Shown: positions 25,570 through 36,236 of the stretch, piece by piece
How the letters are laid out: each line of letters starts with the position of its first letter
Position numbering within the stretch: the stretch's first letter is position 1
From: Hirsutella rhossiliensis
Taxonomy: Eukaryota; Ascomycota; Sordariomycetes; Hypocreales; Ophiocordycipitaceae
Direction of reading: 5' to 3'
Length of the DNA stretch: 64,000 nucleotides
Assembly: GCF_020360975.1 (NCBI RefSeq)
Contig: NW_025408669.1
Location: 6,138,001 to 6,202,000, forward strand
The notes under the pieces: model-generated
Databases searched by the model: none
What the model saw: the letters and a program-made list of their open reading frames with translations, nothing else
Told to the model about the DNA's origin: nothing
Made by a program: the position numbers and the translations under genes

Positions 25570-27459
25570 AACTATAACTCTATTAAAACCTTAATAATAA
25601 AGAAGAGAAAGATAGTTATAACTAAATAAAAGAAAGATAAGACTTATTTATTACTTTTAACTACCTTTCTTTTTTACTAGTATAGTAGGAACTAATTAAG
25701 GCGCCCCCTTTACTATACTAAATACCTTTAGAAATACTAGAACTACCTTATCCTTTACTCCTTCCTTATCCTTTACGTTAAGACCTATCTCTATTAATAT
25801 AGTACTTACCTTAGCCTTAGTAAATAGTAAGGCGTATTACTAAGAAGTATAGCTTATATTACTATTAATAAGGTAGAGTTTTAACTAAGATTCCTAGGCT
25901 TAGTACTCTAAGCTTATATAAGTAATATTAAATAAGGGTATAGGGTTAAGGTAAATAATAAGCTCGCGGCGCTTATTAATTAATATATAGTAGTTAGTAC
26001 GCTTAACTAGTATATTAGTAGGCGGTCGCTAATAAAAGGGTTAAATAAAACTTATAATAGTAAACTTCTATATACCTATAGTCTTAAAAGACTTATAATA
26101 GGCTATCTTAGTAGCGTTAAAAGCCTTAGCTAAATACTATACTATAATAATAAGATAGCGCTAATTAGCTTCCTTAAAAATAAGTATACTTATATTTAAG
26201 CTATTATCCTTAGTATCCTTATTATTAATCTTTAGCTTATTAAGCTTATATAAGTACTTAATAATAGTAACTATATTAGCTTAGTTATTAAATATAAAAG
26301 TAGTAGCCTTAAGAAAGATTAGCTTATTAATTATAATATTTAAAGTTAAAGGGAAATTTACTTAGTTATAGGTCGCGGTATATTTATAGTACTACTTATA
26401 ATATATTAAGGAAACCCTTAAGAAAATATAGCTTATTAAGAGCACCTTAATAAGCTTAGGCTTAGTTATACTATACTCTTTAACGACTATCTTAAAATAA
26501 TATATATACTAAAGCTTATAATAGATAACCTCTTAGGCCTTAACTAAGCGGGCTTTAGCCTTAGATTAAGTACGCTTCTTTATAAGAGCGCGACCGCTTT
26601 ATACCGCTACTTAGGTACCCTTATCTCTAGCGCCGCTATTCTTAGATTCGTTAGTAGGAGGAGTTAAATCGCGGCTATTTCTATTATTACTATTATCGTT
26701 ATCTTAGCCCTTATTTAGCTAAATATTAAGATATTCTTAGCCTTTATTTAGCTAGGCCTTATTATTAATATCGGCCTACTTATTTTAAGGAGCGGCCTAG
26801 GCGATAATCTCTTACTAGCTAAAGCCGCCCTATTAAGATAGAGTAGCTAAGTTATCGGTACTTACCTAAGAGCGCCTAGGTATAATCTCCTTATTAGTAT
26901 TAATATCGCTAATAAGGGTAATAAACTTATAAGTTTCCTAGCCTATAAAAGTAAGCTTATTAGTAGTCGGAGTTAAGGTATTTAGTAGGGTAATAAGGGC
27001 ACGACCCTCGCTAATATTAGGTCCTAGACTAAAAGTCTCTTAAGACTAAGATTCCCTTATACCTTTCTTAGCTTTCTTCGCTAAAAGGGAACTAGTATTA
27101 CTATAAGACTTTTAAGCTAATCGCTAATACTTTAAGGGTAAACCTACTACTACCTACTCTTATATATAGTATAGGAAATCGGCGTTACGGTCCTTTATCT
27201 TCTTTAGTATAAAAGGTATTATTATTAATAAATCGTTAATAAAAAGTAATATAAAAAGGTATAAGAGATTAATAAAAAAAAGCGTAAAACTCTATAGTAA
27301 TTATAAGTAAAAGAGTTAAAGAAGAAAAGAAAATAGAAAAAGTAAGAGATATATATATATACTCTTTATATTATAGTTACGCGGCTAATATATAAGCGAT
27401 ACTATAATAGTTACTTAGCGGTAACCGCTAGTATAATAATAATTAATATTATAAAGCGT

Positions 27460-28027
27460 TCTTAAGGTATATAAGTAAAAGCGGAATTTTAGGAAATTAA
27501 GGAATTACGTAAGACTACCTAATAGAGGGGAAGAAGGAGTATAAGGTAGGATTTTTAACGGAATTTATTAGTAGTATATTAGTATATAGAAGAGGTATTA
27601 AAGTTAATAATTCTCTCTCTATCTACTAGCGGACATACTGTCTTATATAGATAATTATAGCTGAACGGAAGAACCTTTCGGGACTAGATTTAGGCTGCTA
27701 TATAGCCCTAAGACTAAGGAATTCCGGAATACCTCGAGTGAATCTAGAAGTGTCTTAGTTCTACTAATATTTATGTTTAAAGGAGGTTGGTCGTGCCGGT
27801 ATTCTTAAAAGGTCTTAGCTAGTATTCTAAGCTAGCTCTATTCCTTCGATTCCCGATTATACGATAACCGGCAACCCGTTTAATATATAATAACATGCAA
27901 AATAACGAGCGATTCTTGCTCTATAAGATAGGATTTTATCTATAATTAATATACTACTTATTAGCTTATATAATCGGGAGAGTATATTATAGCTGCTTTA
28001 TTTATAGTAGGAACACCGTTCCTTATA
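27460..28027. repeat. Solo LTR, family S, copy S2 (568 bp), in D2
   Basis: It is flanked by perfect 5-bp duplications AGCGT (27455-27459 and 28028-28032). The uninterrupted version of the target is seen in element D near 53560. It starts TCTTAAGG and ends CCTTATA. It keeps TG and CA, so it was inserted after most of the mutation of D2, or was mutated less. Confidence 0.85.
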
Positions 28028-28173
28028 AGCGTAGACTAATATATACTTATATAGGCGTATATATATAATATATAACTAAAACTACTTCTTTTCTTAACTA
28101 AATATATATAGTATAGTAAAAGTAATATATATTAAAGATATAGCTAAGACGTTTATATAAAAGGGGCGATAAT

Positions 28174-28430
28174 TATAAGAGCGCTATTAAAAGGTATATA
28201 TTAATAAAGTACTTAGGTATATAGTATTAATATATTAGTAGGGTATTAATAGGGAATTATACCTACCTTACTTATATATTATAAACTACTTACTACTTTA
28301 ATAAAAGAAGAGAAATCCTTCTTCTTATAAGCTTTAGTCTTATAATAAGAAGAATATAATATATATAGCGTAGTACCTCTAGCTATCTCTACTACCTAAC
28401 TAATCGTACTATAATATATATTCCTTTATA
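28174..28430 (+). repeat. 3' LTR of Gypsy D2 (257 bp)
   Basis: It has the same length and ends (TATAAGAG...CTTTATA) as the two LTRs of element D at 46152-46408 and 53703-53959. Confidence 0.85.
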
Positions 28431-30690
28431 TACTTACTTACTACTACCGCGGCCTTACTTTTTACTCCCTTTAAGTAAGCTAACCTATTCGCTAAGGAAT
28501 AAGCCTTAATATTAGTTTAATAGAAGCTTAACTCCTTCTAAGTTCTAAGCTATAGAAAACCTAGACTATTCCCTATTATACCTTTTATAGTATACTATAA
28601 TAACCTAGCTAATATAGATAGCTATATAGGTATTGTTTACTTTAGGTTAGAAGCGTTAGTTTATAGAGCCTTAAACGCGGCTATAATTTAAGTAAATTTA
28701 TTCGCCGCTATTTATAAGGAGGCCGACGCTAACCTCTTACTTAGCTAGTATACTGCCCTCGCTAAAGTACCCGCTAGCTTTATTTATTAGTTTGCTTTCG
28801 CCGCCTACCTCCTAAATAACTCGCTTAAGCTCGCCGTAGTACGTTAAAGAGCGGCCTATATTAGCCCCCTATATACGCTAGTAGCGGCCCGCCCTTATAC
28901 GGCTAATATAATAGCTTATTTTAACTTATTAAACTAAAAGTTTACTAATATATACCTAGGTAGGTTCTAGAACCTAGGCCTAACTATATAAGTACTAGTA
29001 ATAGTAATTTATAACTAAATTCTAGCCTCTTATAATAAACTAGCTATAATACTCTTAATAGAACTAGCCTTAAATAATACCTATAGTATGCCTATTTATA
29101 AAGCCTTTAATATATAAGATACCTTAGACGACGTACTAATAAGCCCTAAGGAACTAATAAAGAAAGAAGCTAAGGAGGAGATTCCTTACTTTACCCTTAC
29201 CCTTATAGCGTAAAATAGTTAGTTACCGGTTTAGCCTTATTATATCCTTAGTCCTATTTATTTTTTTACTAGCTTAGCTATAAAGCGCCTTTAGTTATAA
29301 TTAGTTTTCCCTAGCTTAGCTATACTACGCCCCTAGCCCTACTTATTTATTACCCTAGTTTAGCTACCTAGCGCCCTTAGTTTTAATAGTATTTTACTCC
29401 TAGCTTAGCCGCCTCGCGCCTTTAGTATTAATTATACTAGGTTACGTCTTAGATAAGATATAAGTTATCCCTTATACTAACCTTAGAAATCTATATAACT
29501 TTACTATAATTCCCTATTAGCGCGACTCCCGCTTAAATACTATAAAAGACTAATAAGGACGTCGGTTAATTCTTTCGCCCTAGGTATTTATTACGGGATA
29601 CCCTATAGTTAATAATCTAAGTACCTATAACGATATTAGCTTCCCTTAAAGAAGTTACCCCTAACTCTTTAAAGCTCTCTACGGAAGAAGGAACCTAGAA
29701 GCTACTAAGTAAACTCTAGGAAATTACCTAGAAATCCTAGAAATAATAACTAAGCGGATTATATAGATATTTTATAGAGATTTCCCTTAAGGATATATTA
29801 TATAGGGAATATACTATAATTTCCTAAGTAATAATGCTCCTTAGGGATTATACTAATATTTCCTTAAGAAGTTACTATAAGAATATAGTAGGGAAATTAT
29901 AAAGAAATACCTATACTTACCTAGGGAAAATACTAGGAAATACCGCTAATACGCTATACTACTATTATACGATTATAAGGTTAAGATATTACTTAGTTAA
30001 AGCCCTAAGTAAGGTCTTATACTTACTATAGTATATATAGAAGATAGAGAACCTATTAGATTTTAAGCGGGTAAAAAGGAATATAGATAGTTATTACTAC
30101 TCTTACTTTAACTTATAAGACTAATAGCTAGTTTATATTTAACGCGCGTAATAATATATAGTAGCTAGTCTATATAATATATTTTATTATATATAGTAGC
30201 TAGTCCGTTTAATTACCTATTAAACCTATACTAGATCTAGGTAAGCGGCTAAGTTAAAGTACTAGTACTATATCGAGGGACTAGTACTTAATATTTTCTA
30301 TTATAGTTAACCTAGGCTATAATAATTATATACTATAGCGATAGTCTAGCTTTAGCGATAAGATATATATATATAAGTAATAATTAGCTATAAAATTCCT
30401 TATCTCTTAATACTAGCAATATCGCTTTATATTTACTAATAAATACGTTTATCTTATATATATATCGTTATAAGTATATACCTATTATATTTTAGCTAGC
30501 TACCTTATAATAATAATTTCTAAATCCTTACCTTAATATTTTATTTTATAATTAATTCTATTTATATTATATATATTAGAAAAATAGGAAAGGTAATATT
30601 AATATATTAGTAAGGTATTTCCTAAGCTTAAAGAAAAGGAATATATTAAAAGGCGCGAGAAAACGCGATATAAAGGTATTTAGATATTAT
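28431..30690. other. Unidentified RIP-mutated DNA
   Basis: No element could be named. A plus-strand frame from about 28620 to 29220 is rich in Ala and Leu and reads without TGA, only TAA/TAG; it may be an old gag or host protein. Because TG is depleted, TGA is almost absent from every frame here, so openness is weak evidence. A degenerate tandem array lies at about 29270-29440. The motif ATATATAGTAGCTAGTC occurs twice near 30150-30210. Nothing else was recognised. Confidence 0.4.
29270..29440. repeat. Degenerate tandem repeat, ~44-bp unit, four copies
   Basis: Four successive units begin with CTAGYTTAGC and carry a GCGCC/CGCCC core about 15 bp later, at spacings of roughly 42-45 bp. The units differ from one another mainly by C/T and G/A changes, as expected of a RIP-mutated array. 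Confidence 0.55.
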
Positions 30691-32060
30691 TATATAAGTA
30701 AACTATTAGTAAGGACGAAAATTTACTTAATCTACGATCTTAGAAACCCTTAGCGCTAAATTCGCCTACGTTAACGACTTATATATACCCTATATACTTA
30801 AAAGACGGGCTATAGACTAGCCGCTACTTAAAGCCGCCCTTTATAAGCTCCTTTAGCGATTTAATAATACCGGGCACCCTATTAATAGCAATATTATTAT
30901 CTCGCTAGCCTAGAAGCTATAGAATACGATGCCCGACTTCTATAGGTAGCCTATACTAAGCTTCTTAAAGGGCTAGCTTAATAGCTTTAGGAAAAAGTAT
31001 AATCTTAAGCGCTATTAATAGCACGGCGAAGTAAAGACTATAGAGTAATATAACTTTAATAATGCCCTTACCGAGACCTAAAAGCGCTACGCTATATATA
31101 ACTTAAATAATATCTATAACGCCGACGAGACTAGGCTCTTTTAAAAGGCAACGCTTACCTATATAATAGCCTTATATTTATAAAAAGGCATAAAGATTAA
31201 GAAAGACTATATTACGCTTCTCTATTACTCTAACGCTATAGGTATATATCGTCTATAGCTTTAGGTAATTAGTATAGTAGCTAACCCTTATACCTTTAGC
31301 CGCCTTAACTATAAGATCGTAGTAATACCGCTTTATTATTGCTTTAATAAGACTACTTAAATAACCTTAACTATCTTCTCTAAGTAGCTAAAGTAGTTTA
31401 ATACCTAAATAGCTAGTTATAAGGTATTATTATTACTTAATAACTTTAATGCTTATAAGTATACCGCTCGCGATATTAAATCCGACCTTAAAAATATATA
31501 AATATACTTCCTACCGCTAAATTCGACTACGCTATTCTAGCCGATAGACTAAGGGATTATTAATAACCTTAAAGTCTACTATAAAAAGCTATAGCTCGAG
31601 TTCTTTAGTTATCTTATATTTTAGTAACGCGATCCGCTATAAAATATAACGCTATTTAAGGTAGTCTTATAGGCTATTAAGGTATAGGCCTCTATAAAAA
31701 ATAATACTATCGCTAACTATTAAATAATATTATAGCTTTTTAGTACACGGTTTAGGCTATACTAGCGCCTAAAGGATTAGGATAAGTCCTATTAAGCTCT
31801 CCTTAAAGCTATATAGCGCGTGCGTATATAATAGGTAATAGGCATCGACAATCTTATTAATATTAATTTAGCCGAATTTAATGCCTTTATAAACCTAGAA
31901 TTCGAATGCCTCGAGGAAATAGAAGACGAGCTTCTTAAATTTATCGCGAAGACCTTTATAGAGCTTAGTATCTCTCCCGACGAGGATTACGGCGATAATA
32001 ACGACCGACCTAAGCCTACGCTAATTAAGTATAAGCGTTAGAGGCTATCAAGCAATTAAT
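30690..32060 (+). pseudogene. pogo/Tigger-type DDE transposase relic
   Basis: A plus-strand frame from about 30777 to 32060 reads as a DDE_1 (CENP-B/Tigger/jerky-like) transposase with Gln/Trp codons changed to TAA/TAG. It has a CENP-B-type helix-turn-helix segment near 30980 (FRKKYNLKRYQQHGE). The first catalytic Asp is kept in NADE at 31118-31129. The second is changed (LLLNNFNAY, normally LLLDN) at 31427-31450. The third Asp is kept in the FLPLNST...QPIDQG block at 31505-31555. The acidic C-terminus (31850-32000) is nearly free of stops. Mutation density falls from left to right. Terminal inverted repeats were not found. Confidence 0.8.
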
Positions 32061-32260
32061 AGCCTTCGAGGAACAATAAAGCCTAGTTAACTAGGAATGC
32101 CTATACTTTCTATGCTAGCGGCAGAGGGCAATTTAGGCGGATTAGTAGGCGGCACGCAATACGGTAAAATTATAATAATCTATTAAGAAGTATATTTTAG
32201 CTAATTTAGCGGGGGAATATATATAAAGGTACTTCTAGCGCGTTTCTTTAAATATAATAA

Positions 32261-32315
32261 TATTCTAACTATAACGATTAAAATAATATACTAGAGAGTA
32301 TCGTTATAGCCTAGG
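32261..32315. repeat. Short inverted repeat (10-bp arms)
   Basis: CTATAACGAT and its exact complement ATCGTTATAG are separated by about 20 bp. They lie between the transposase relic and the DUF3435 relic. This could be a remnant terminus or chance in AT-rich DNA. Confidence 0.3.
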
Positions 32316-32339
32316 TTAACTATACTACTATAATATAGG

Positions 32340-33352
32340 ATAGGTTTTAACGCAGGAATTATTATCTATAGGCAACGTATCTAACGCTATACGCGACTAG
32401 ATAATACGCTATAACCCGAGATAGGCTACTTTTAACGGCGCTTATATTAACGAAAAAGTTAAATTTTACCTTAAGAGAGTTATTGCCAGCGAGCTAATAG
32501 ATAATTATTTAATTGATTTATTTATATATATAAGCTTAACGCGTAACCTAGAAGCAAGGTAAAATATAGTGCTTAACGAGATCTAGTAAAGTCTAGAACC
32601 CGATCCTAAGATCTTAGAACTAGAGGCTTAGAGGGATAAGTTAAAGAATAGGCGTTATAGAATTCGAGGCACTAAATATAAAGATAAGGTATAGGAACTT
32701 ACGAAGACGATCCGAACGAAGAAGGCGTAGCGCGAAAAGAGTATTCGAGAATACTATCGGCGGTCCTACTTCTATTATTATCCTACGTAGGAGACTAAGC
32801 AGCAGCTTACCGAGGATAACTATTAAGTCGACGAAGTATATTTAGCGCTAGCGATCGACCTTTATATACCGGAGTGCGCGCGGCTAGCAAAACTGCTATG
32901 CTAATAAGCATATAATTTAGACTTCGGTAGCTTCTTATAGCTACGTATCGAGGTTGCTAAGCTTATAGTTTCTCTTATTAGGAAGCGAGAAATAGCTAAA
33001 CGAAGGCGCATCGTTAATAAGATATAGAATAGCGTCCCCTGCCCCTTATAGGATAAATCACCGGAGTCCGACCGTTTTCCGCTGCTTATAGGGAAGGCAT
33101 AATGTCCCCGTTGCATCGGCGATAAAGCAATATCTGTGGAGGAGAGAACATTTGCCTATTGTCGGCCGGCTATAATGAATGATTATTTTAGTCGCGAATA
33201 TCTTATTACGATGGAATAGATGGAACGCGATGGCTTTATAGGCTGCATGCACCCGAAGTGCAGAGAGGCGGACATTAAGCTGCATAGTCTTGATAATTTT
33301 CGGAATCACGTTGCTAAGGTTTATGGTGTTGCACTTCGGCCCTCCCGACGGT
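32340..33352 (+). pseudogene. DUF3435 / FluG-domain protein, C-terminal half, RIP-damaged
   Basis: A continuous plus-strand frame ends at TAA 33350-33352 and contains several TAA/TAG codons at Gln/Trp positions. Recognisable family blocks are an IRDQIIRYNP-like stretch followed by a GAYIN segment near 32410-32445, a basic stretch (IRTKKAQREKSIREYYRR) near 32710-32760, and an IPECARLA block near 32870. A cysteine/histidine C-terminus follows: CPRCIGD near 33110, then CRP..MNDYF and CMHPKC...HSLDNFRNHV near 33165-33315. The N-terminal half, including most of the tyrosine-recombinase-like fold, is absent and replaced by transposon DNA. DUF3435 proteins include the tyrosine recombinases (captains) of Starship elements, but also many FluG-named genes. 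Which this was cannot be told from the fragment. Confidence 0.75.
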
Positions 33353-34080
33353 AAGACCGAGCTATTAGAGTAATAGAGAGCTCGGCTTTTTTGGCGTGCC
33401 CAACTGCAATACACCGCTATAGCATGTGCTACTCAAATGTAGAAGGTCAGCCAACCCTGGGGTGAGCATGCTTAGCCCCCCGAGTGGGTGCATGCGCGAC
33501 GGATGGGTGATCGAGTCACGCCTAGGTCGGTAGAGGAATATACCATCGCAGTTCCATACGCATCGCAGTATGCTCGAACTCTGCTGGCGCGTTGCGTACC
33601 TTGAACATCGCAATACCCTATCCACCGCGTAGCCTCAGCCATCGTGCGCTGACAGTTTTTCCATTAGGGCATACCTCTGCGGTTCCTCCTCATCCGAGAT
33701 GTATTCATGGCGATGCCGTCTTGTCTCTATTTTACCTCCCCGCTTTCCCCGCACGGAATCGGGAATCCTTCTATAACTAACGTTGCGGGGAGCTGCATTC
33801 TAGATCCTATATTGGGCATTCGATTTAGCCCCACAATTCCTTCTCATCTAGGCGAGAGACGGGTTATCGCACCGACGTAGCAATAACGCGACCTAAGTGG
33901 TAGCATATCGTCTCTGCCCCTAAACCCTTAACCTACAACAAACCTTCGTCGGCCATACGTCGTTTGAGAGTGCGTCATAGATCATAGCGTCGGGGATTAC
34001 TTGTGCAGAAAACATCGCTTTGCTCTATCTTCTCTACCCGGTTCCCGCCCCGCCATCTTTAAATCTAGTCACTAGCCCGA
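33353..34080. other. Intergenic, ordinary composition
   Basis: CA and TG are at normal frequency here, marking the end of the heavy RIP zone. Open frames on both strands are short and show no family resemblance. No gene was recognised. Confidence 0.5.
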
Positions 34081-35968
34081 CCGGTCATCTATCCGGACAT
34101 TACTCTCTTTCATTCGAGAGAGATCGGAATCTGTGCAGCACGCTAGCATTTCTGTCCAGCTTTAAAGACGACCTAAATCACATACCGGCATTATGCATAC
34201 AGGAATGTCCGAAGGATGAGACATTAAACGTATTGCTTGCTGTGAACGAGGCCAAGTGCGGGGACGGGTATCAAGCTTTGCGAAAAATTAAGAAAGGCCT
34301 TGAGAGTATATTCTTATTGCTCTTAAATGCGTTATAGCGTAAGAAATATCTTTAAGGCCGTTGCGTAATTTTATTGATAAAGTTAAAGATCGTAATGTGG
34401 AGGATGGGGTGTTTATGGCTATTATCTCAATATGCTTCGAGCGGATTCGTCAGCGCCTCCGCTTTACTCGTAAGACGGAAACCAGGCAACCCATCAAAAA
34501 GCTTTTGCTAGATGCTATCCGAGCGCTTCCTGCAGCTAACGTCTTTCTAGCCAGATCAAAGGAATTGATCACCAAGGTAGATTCCTGGCTCCAGTATCAA
34601 ACGTTGGCTCGATTGCGGAACATGGTCGATGGTATTCATCACTTATTGCGGCTAGACCACCTACGCGAAATGCTTGACTTAATCCCAAATCAACAAATGA
34701 ACCTAGAGTCAAGAAAAAGTTTATTAAATATGCTTAGGAAGGTTGCACGATATCGGGACGCTGCCAAATATTTATGCCACACTCGCCGTGGTCAGGCGTA
34801 TTAGGGTCGTCCTTATCAGCTGGCCTCGACACGCCTTTACCACAATCAGGGAAACGCCCATTCTAGCATTATCATCGAAACTCGCAAAGCTTTACTTAAC
34901 AAAGAAGCAGTACAATAGATTGTGGAGCTTGATAGGCATCAATGAGATGCAAGCTGGTCATTAGGTCGCCAAACAAAGATCTAAGACAATATCCGAAGCG
35001 AAGATCCACGCTGAAGTATAGCTTATTTTCTACTGCGAAATAATGGGCACCTAGTTGTTTCCTCGAGTTATTTATTCTAGCAAAGGTGCTTGCTTCCTTT
35101 GCAACGCTTTTATCGTCATGCATGGAAAATTCTACACACCGCGATCTTATAGCAGACTATATCCAGCGTGGCGATTACCACTTTTTCCTTAGCCGAGCGA
35201 TCTAGAGGAACGGTTCGTTCAGATACTAGAAAACTATATATAAGAAAGCATTAAGACAATACTCTCGAGGCAGAAAAAGACACGTTATCCGTACCCAAAT
35301 GAGAGTATAATACTAACAGTACCGGTGTCCTCGACAAGTGCTGGCAGCTTAAACGATGGCAATATCGTTGTGCAGCTTAAGAATGACATAGACCCAATAA
35401 TCAAATTGCCATTCTCAATGTTAGGGAGAACGGTTTCTACCCCGGAAGAACGGACGTTAAGAATAGCCACTACTGTCCTAGAAGAGAAGACGATAGAAAG
35501 AGCTATCACTACCACAGAAGACTTAACATCGGAGAAGTTAGATCCTAAAAGCTCTAGCGAATCTCTAAGAGAGACCATGCGGCTATTCCCTGCTGCACCT
35601 CACAACGTAAACATCTAATTCCACTCGCTCGTGGTTAAACAGTGGCTGTGGCTGTGGAGGCCAAGGAGACATCTGCGCTATACGAAGCGTGGCCGATTAG
35701 ATTCGAAGTCGAAAACTCGGTTTAACCGGTTTTAACTATCTAGCGCGACGGGCAAAAAACGCTTGTGTGCTCCCTCGAATGGCTCAACGTTAAGGAAGCG
35801 GAGAGTGTATCGCGAATTGGAAATGCTAGGTTTTTCGATGCCGAGCTTCTTGAAGGCTGCGTTCCAGTAGACCCAGGTGATCAAGACAGGTTCTACATCT
35901 GCGCCCGCGGGACTTTGCTCCAAGTTTATATTTCATGGTCCTGGAGGCCACCTTTGCCACCAGCCTGA
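34080..35968 (+). pseudogene. OTT_1508-like deaminase family protein, pseudogene
   Basis: Pieces in two frames join into one protein typical of the fungal OTT_1508-like deaminase family. N-terminal helical parts are in frame to 34337, then after a shift from 34361 to about 34790. The deaminase core follows in a third segment: HAE at 35007-35015 and CFLC at 35091-35102 give the zinc-binding H...CxxC set, followed by [10 protein letters not shown]. The linker with YPYPNES lies near 35288. The C-terminal GDQDRFYICARG segment is in yet another frame at 35765-35968. There are at least three frameshifts and about five TAG/TAA codons in the core segment alone, all explicable as C-to-T or G-to-A changes. 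The family is predicted to be a deaminase; its substrate is not known to me. Start not resolved. Confidence 0.75.
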
Positions 35969-36039
35969 GCTCCAACGGATGCATAAGTAGGTTAACGAGA
36001 AGCCAATAAGCCTTATGCGGGATTGGTATCTATAGGGAC

Positions 36040-36236
36040 ATCAATGCATTTCGTTTACCTTGACTGGAGAGTGGTGAGAGTGAGGAAAGTATGCCATCGA
36101 CGGGTGTAGAACCATCCGCAGTTTGCGTCATAGCGTCGCCAGGAGAGTCTGCCATAGCTCACGTTGCGAGGAGGAGAATGAAGAGGATAGATCTAGGGGA
36201 TGGTGGGCTTAAGGAGCAAGAGGCAATGGAGCGCAT
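36040..36236 (-). pseudogene. Truncated duplicate of a signal-peptide exon
   Basis: Reading the minus strand from ATG at 36234-36236 gives a basic start, a hydrophobic core (ILFILLLAT), a TGA where the copy at 40711 has Trp, then ADSPGDAMTQTADG and DGILSSL. The same order occurs at 40711-40545 in the kinase-like pseudogene, with clear DNA similarity over about 130 bp. After about 36060 the similarity stops, so only the 5' exon remains. The stop is a TGG-to-TGA transition. Confidence 0.65.

Larger units (their letters stand above)
25570..28430 (+). mobile_element. Gypsy family D, second copy (D2): 3' part with antisense ORF and LTR
   Basis: It is collinear with 51671-53959 of the complete element D, interrupted by a 568-bp solo LTR at 27460-28027. 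It contains the same long minus-strand ORF relic (about 25650-27200) and a 257-bp 3' LTR at 28174-28430. Compared with D, many CG sites are TA, so D2 is the older or more heavily mutated copy. It starts abruptly at the LINE boundary near 25570; gag and pol are absent. Confidence 0.85.

Noticed and set aside
27790..27890. tRNA-like look of the middle of the S-family LTR (TTCGATTCCC with GCCGGT/ACCGGC flanks)
   Set aside because: The presumed T-arm stem does not pair and no D-arm or anticodon stem can be drawn; probably chance.
28431..30500. Apparently continuous protein across ~1.8 kb when TAA/TAG are read as Gln
   Set aside because: With TGA nearly absent and TAA/TAG ignored, any frame would look open. 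Only motif matches count here and none was found beyond about 29220.
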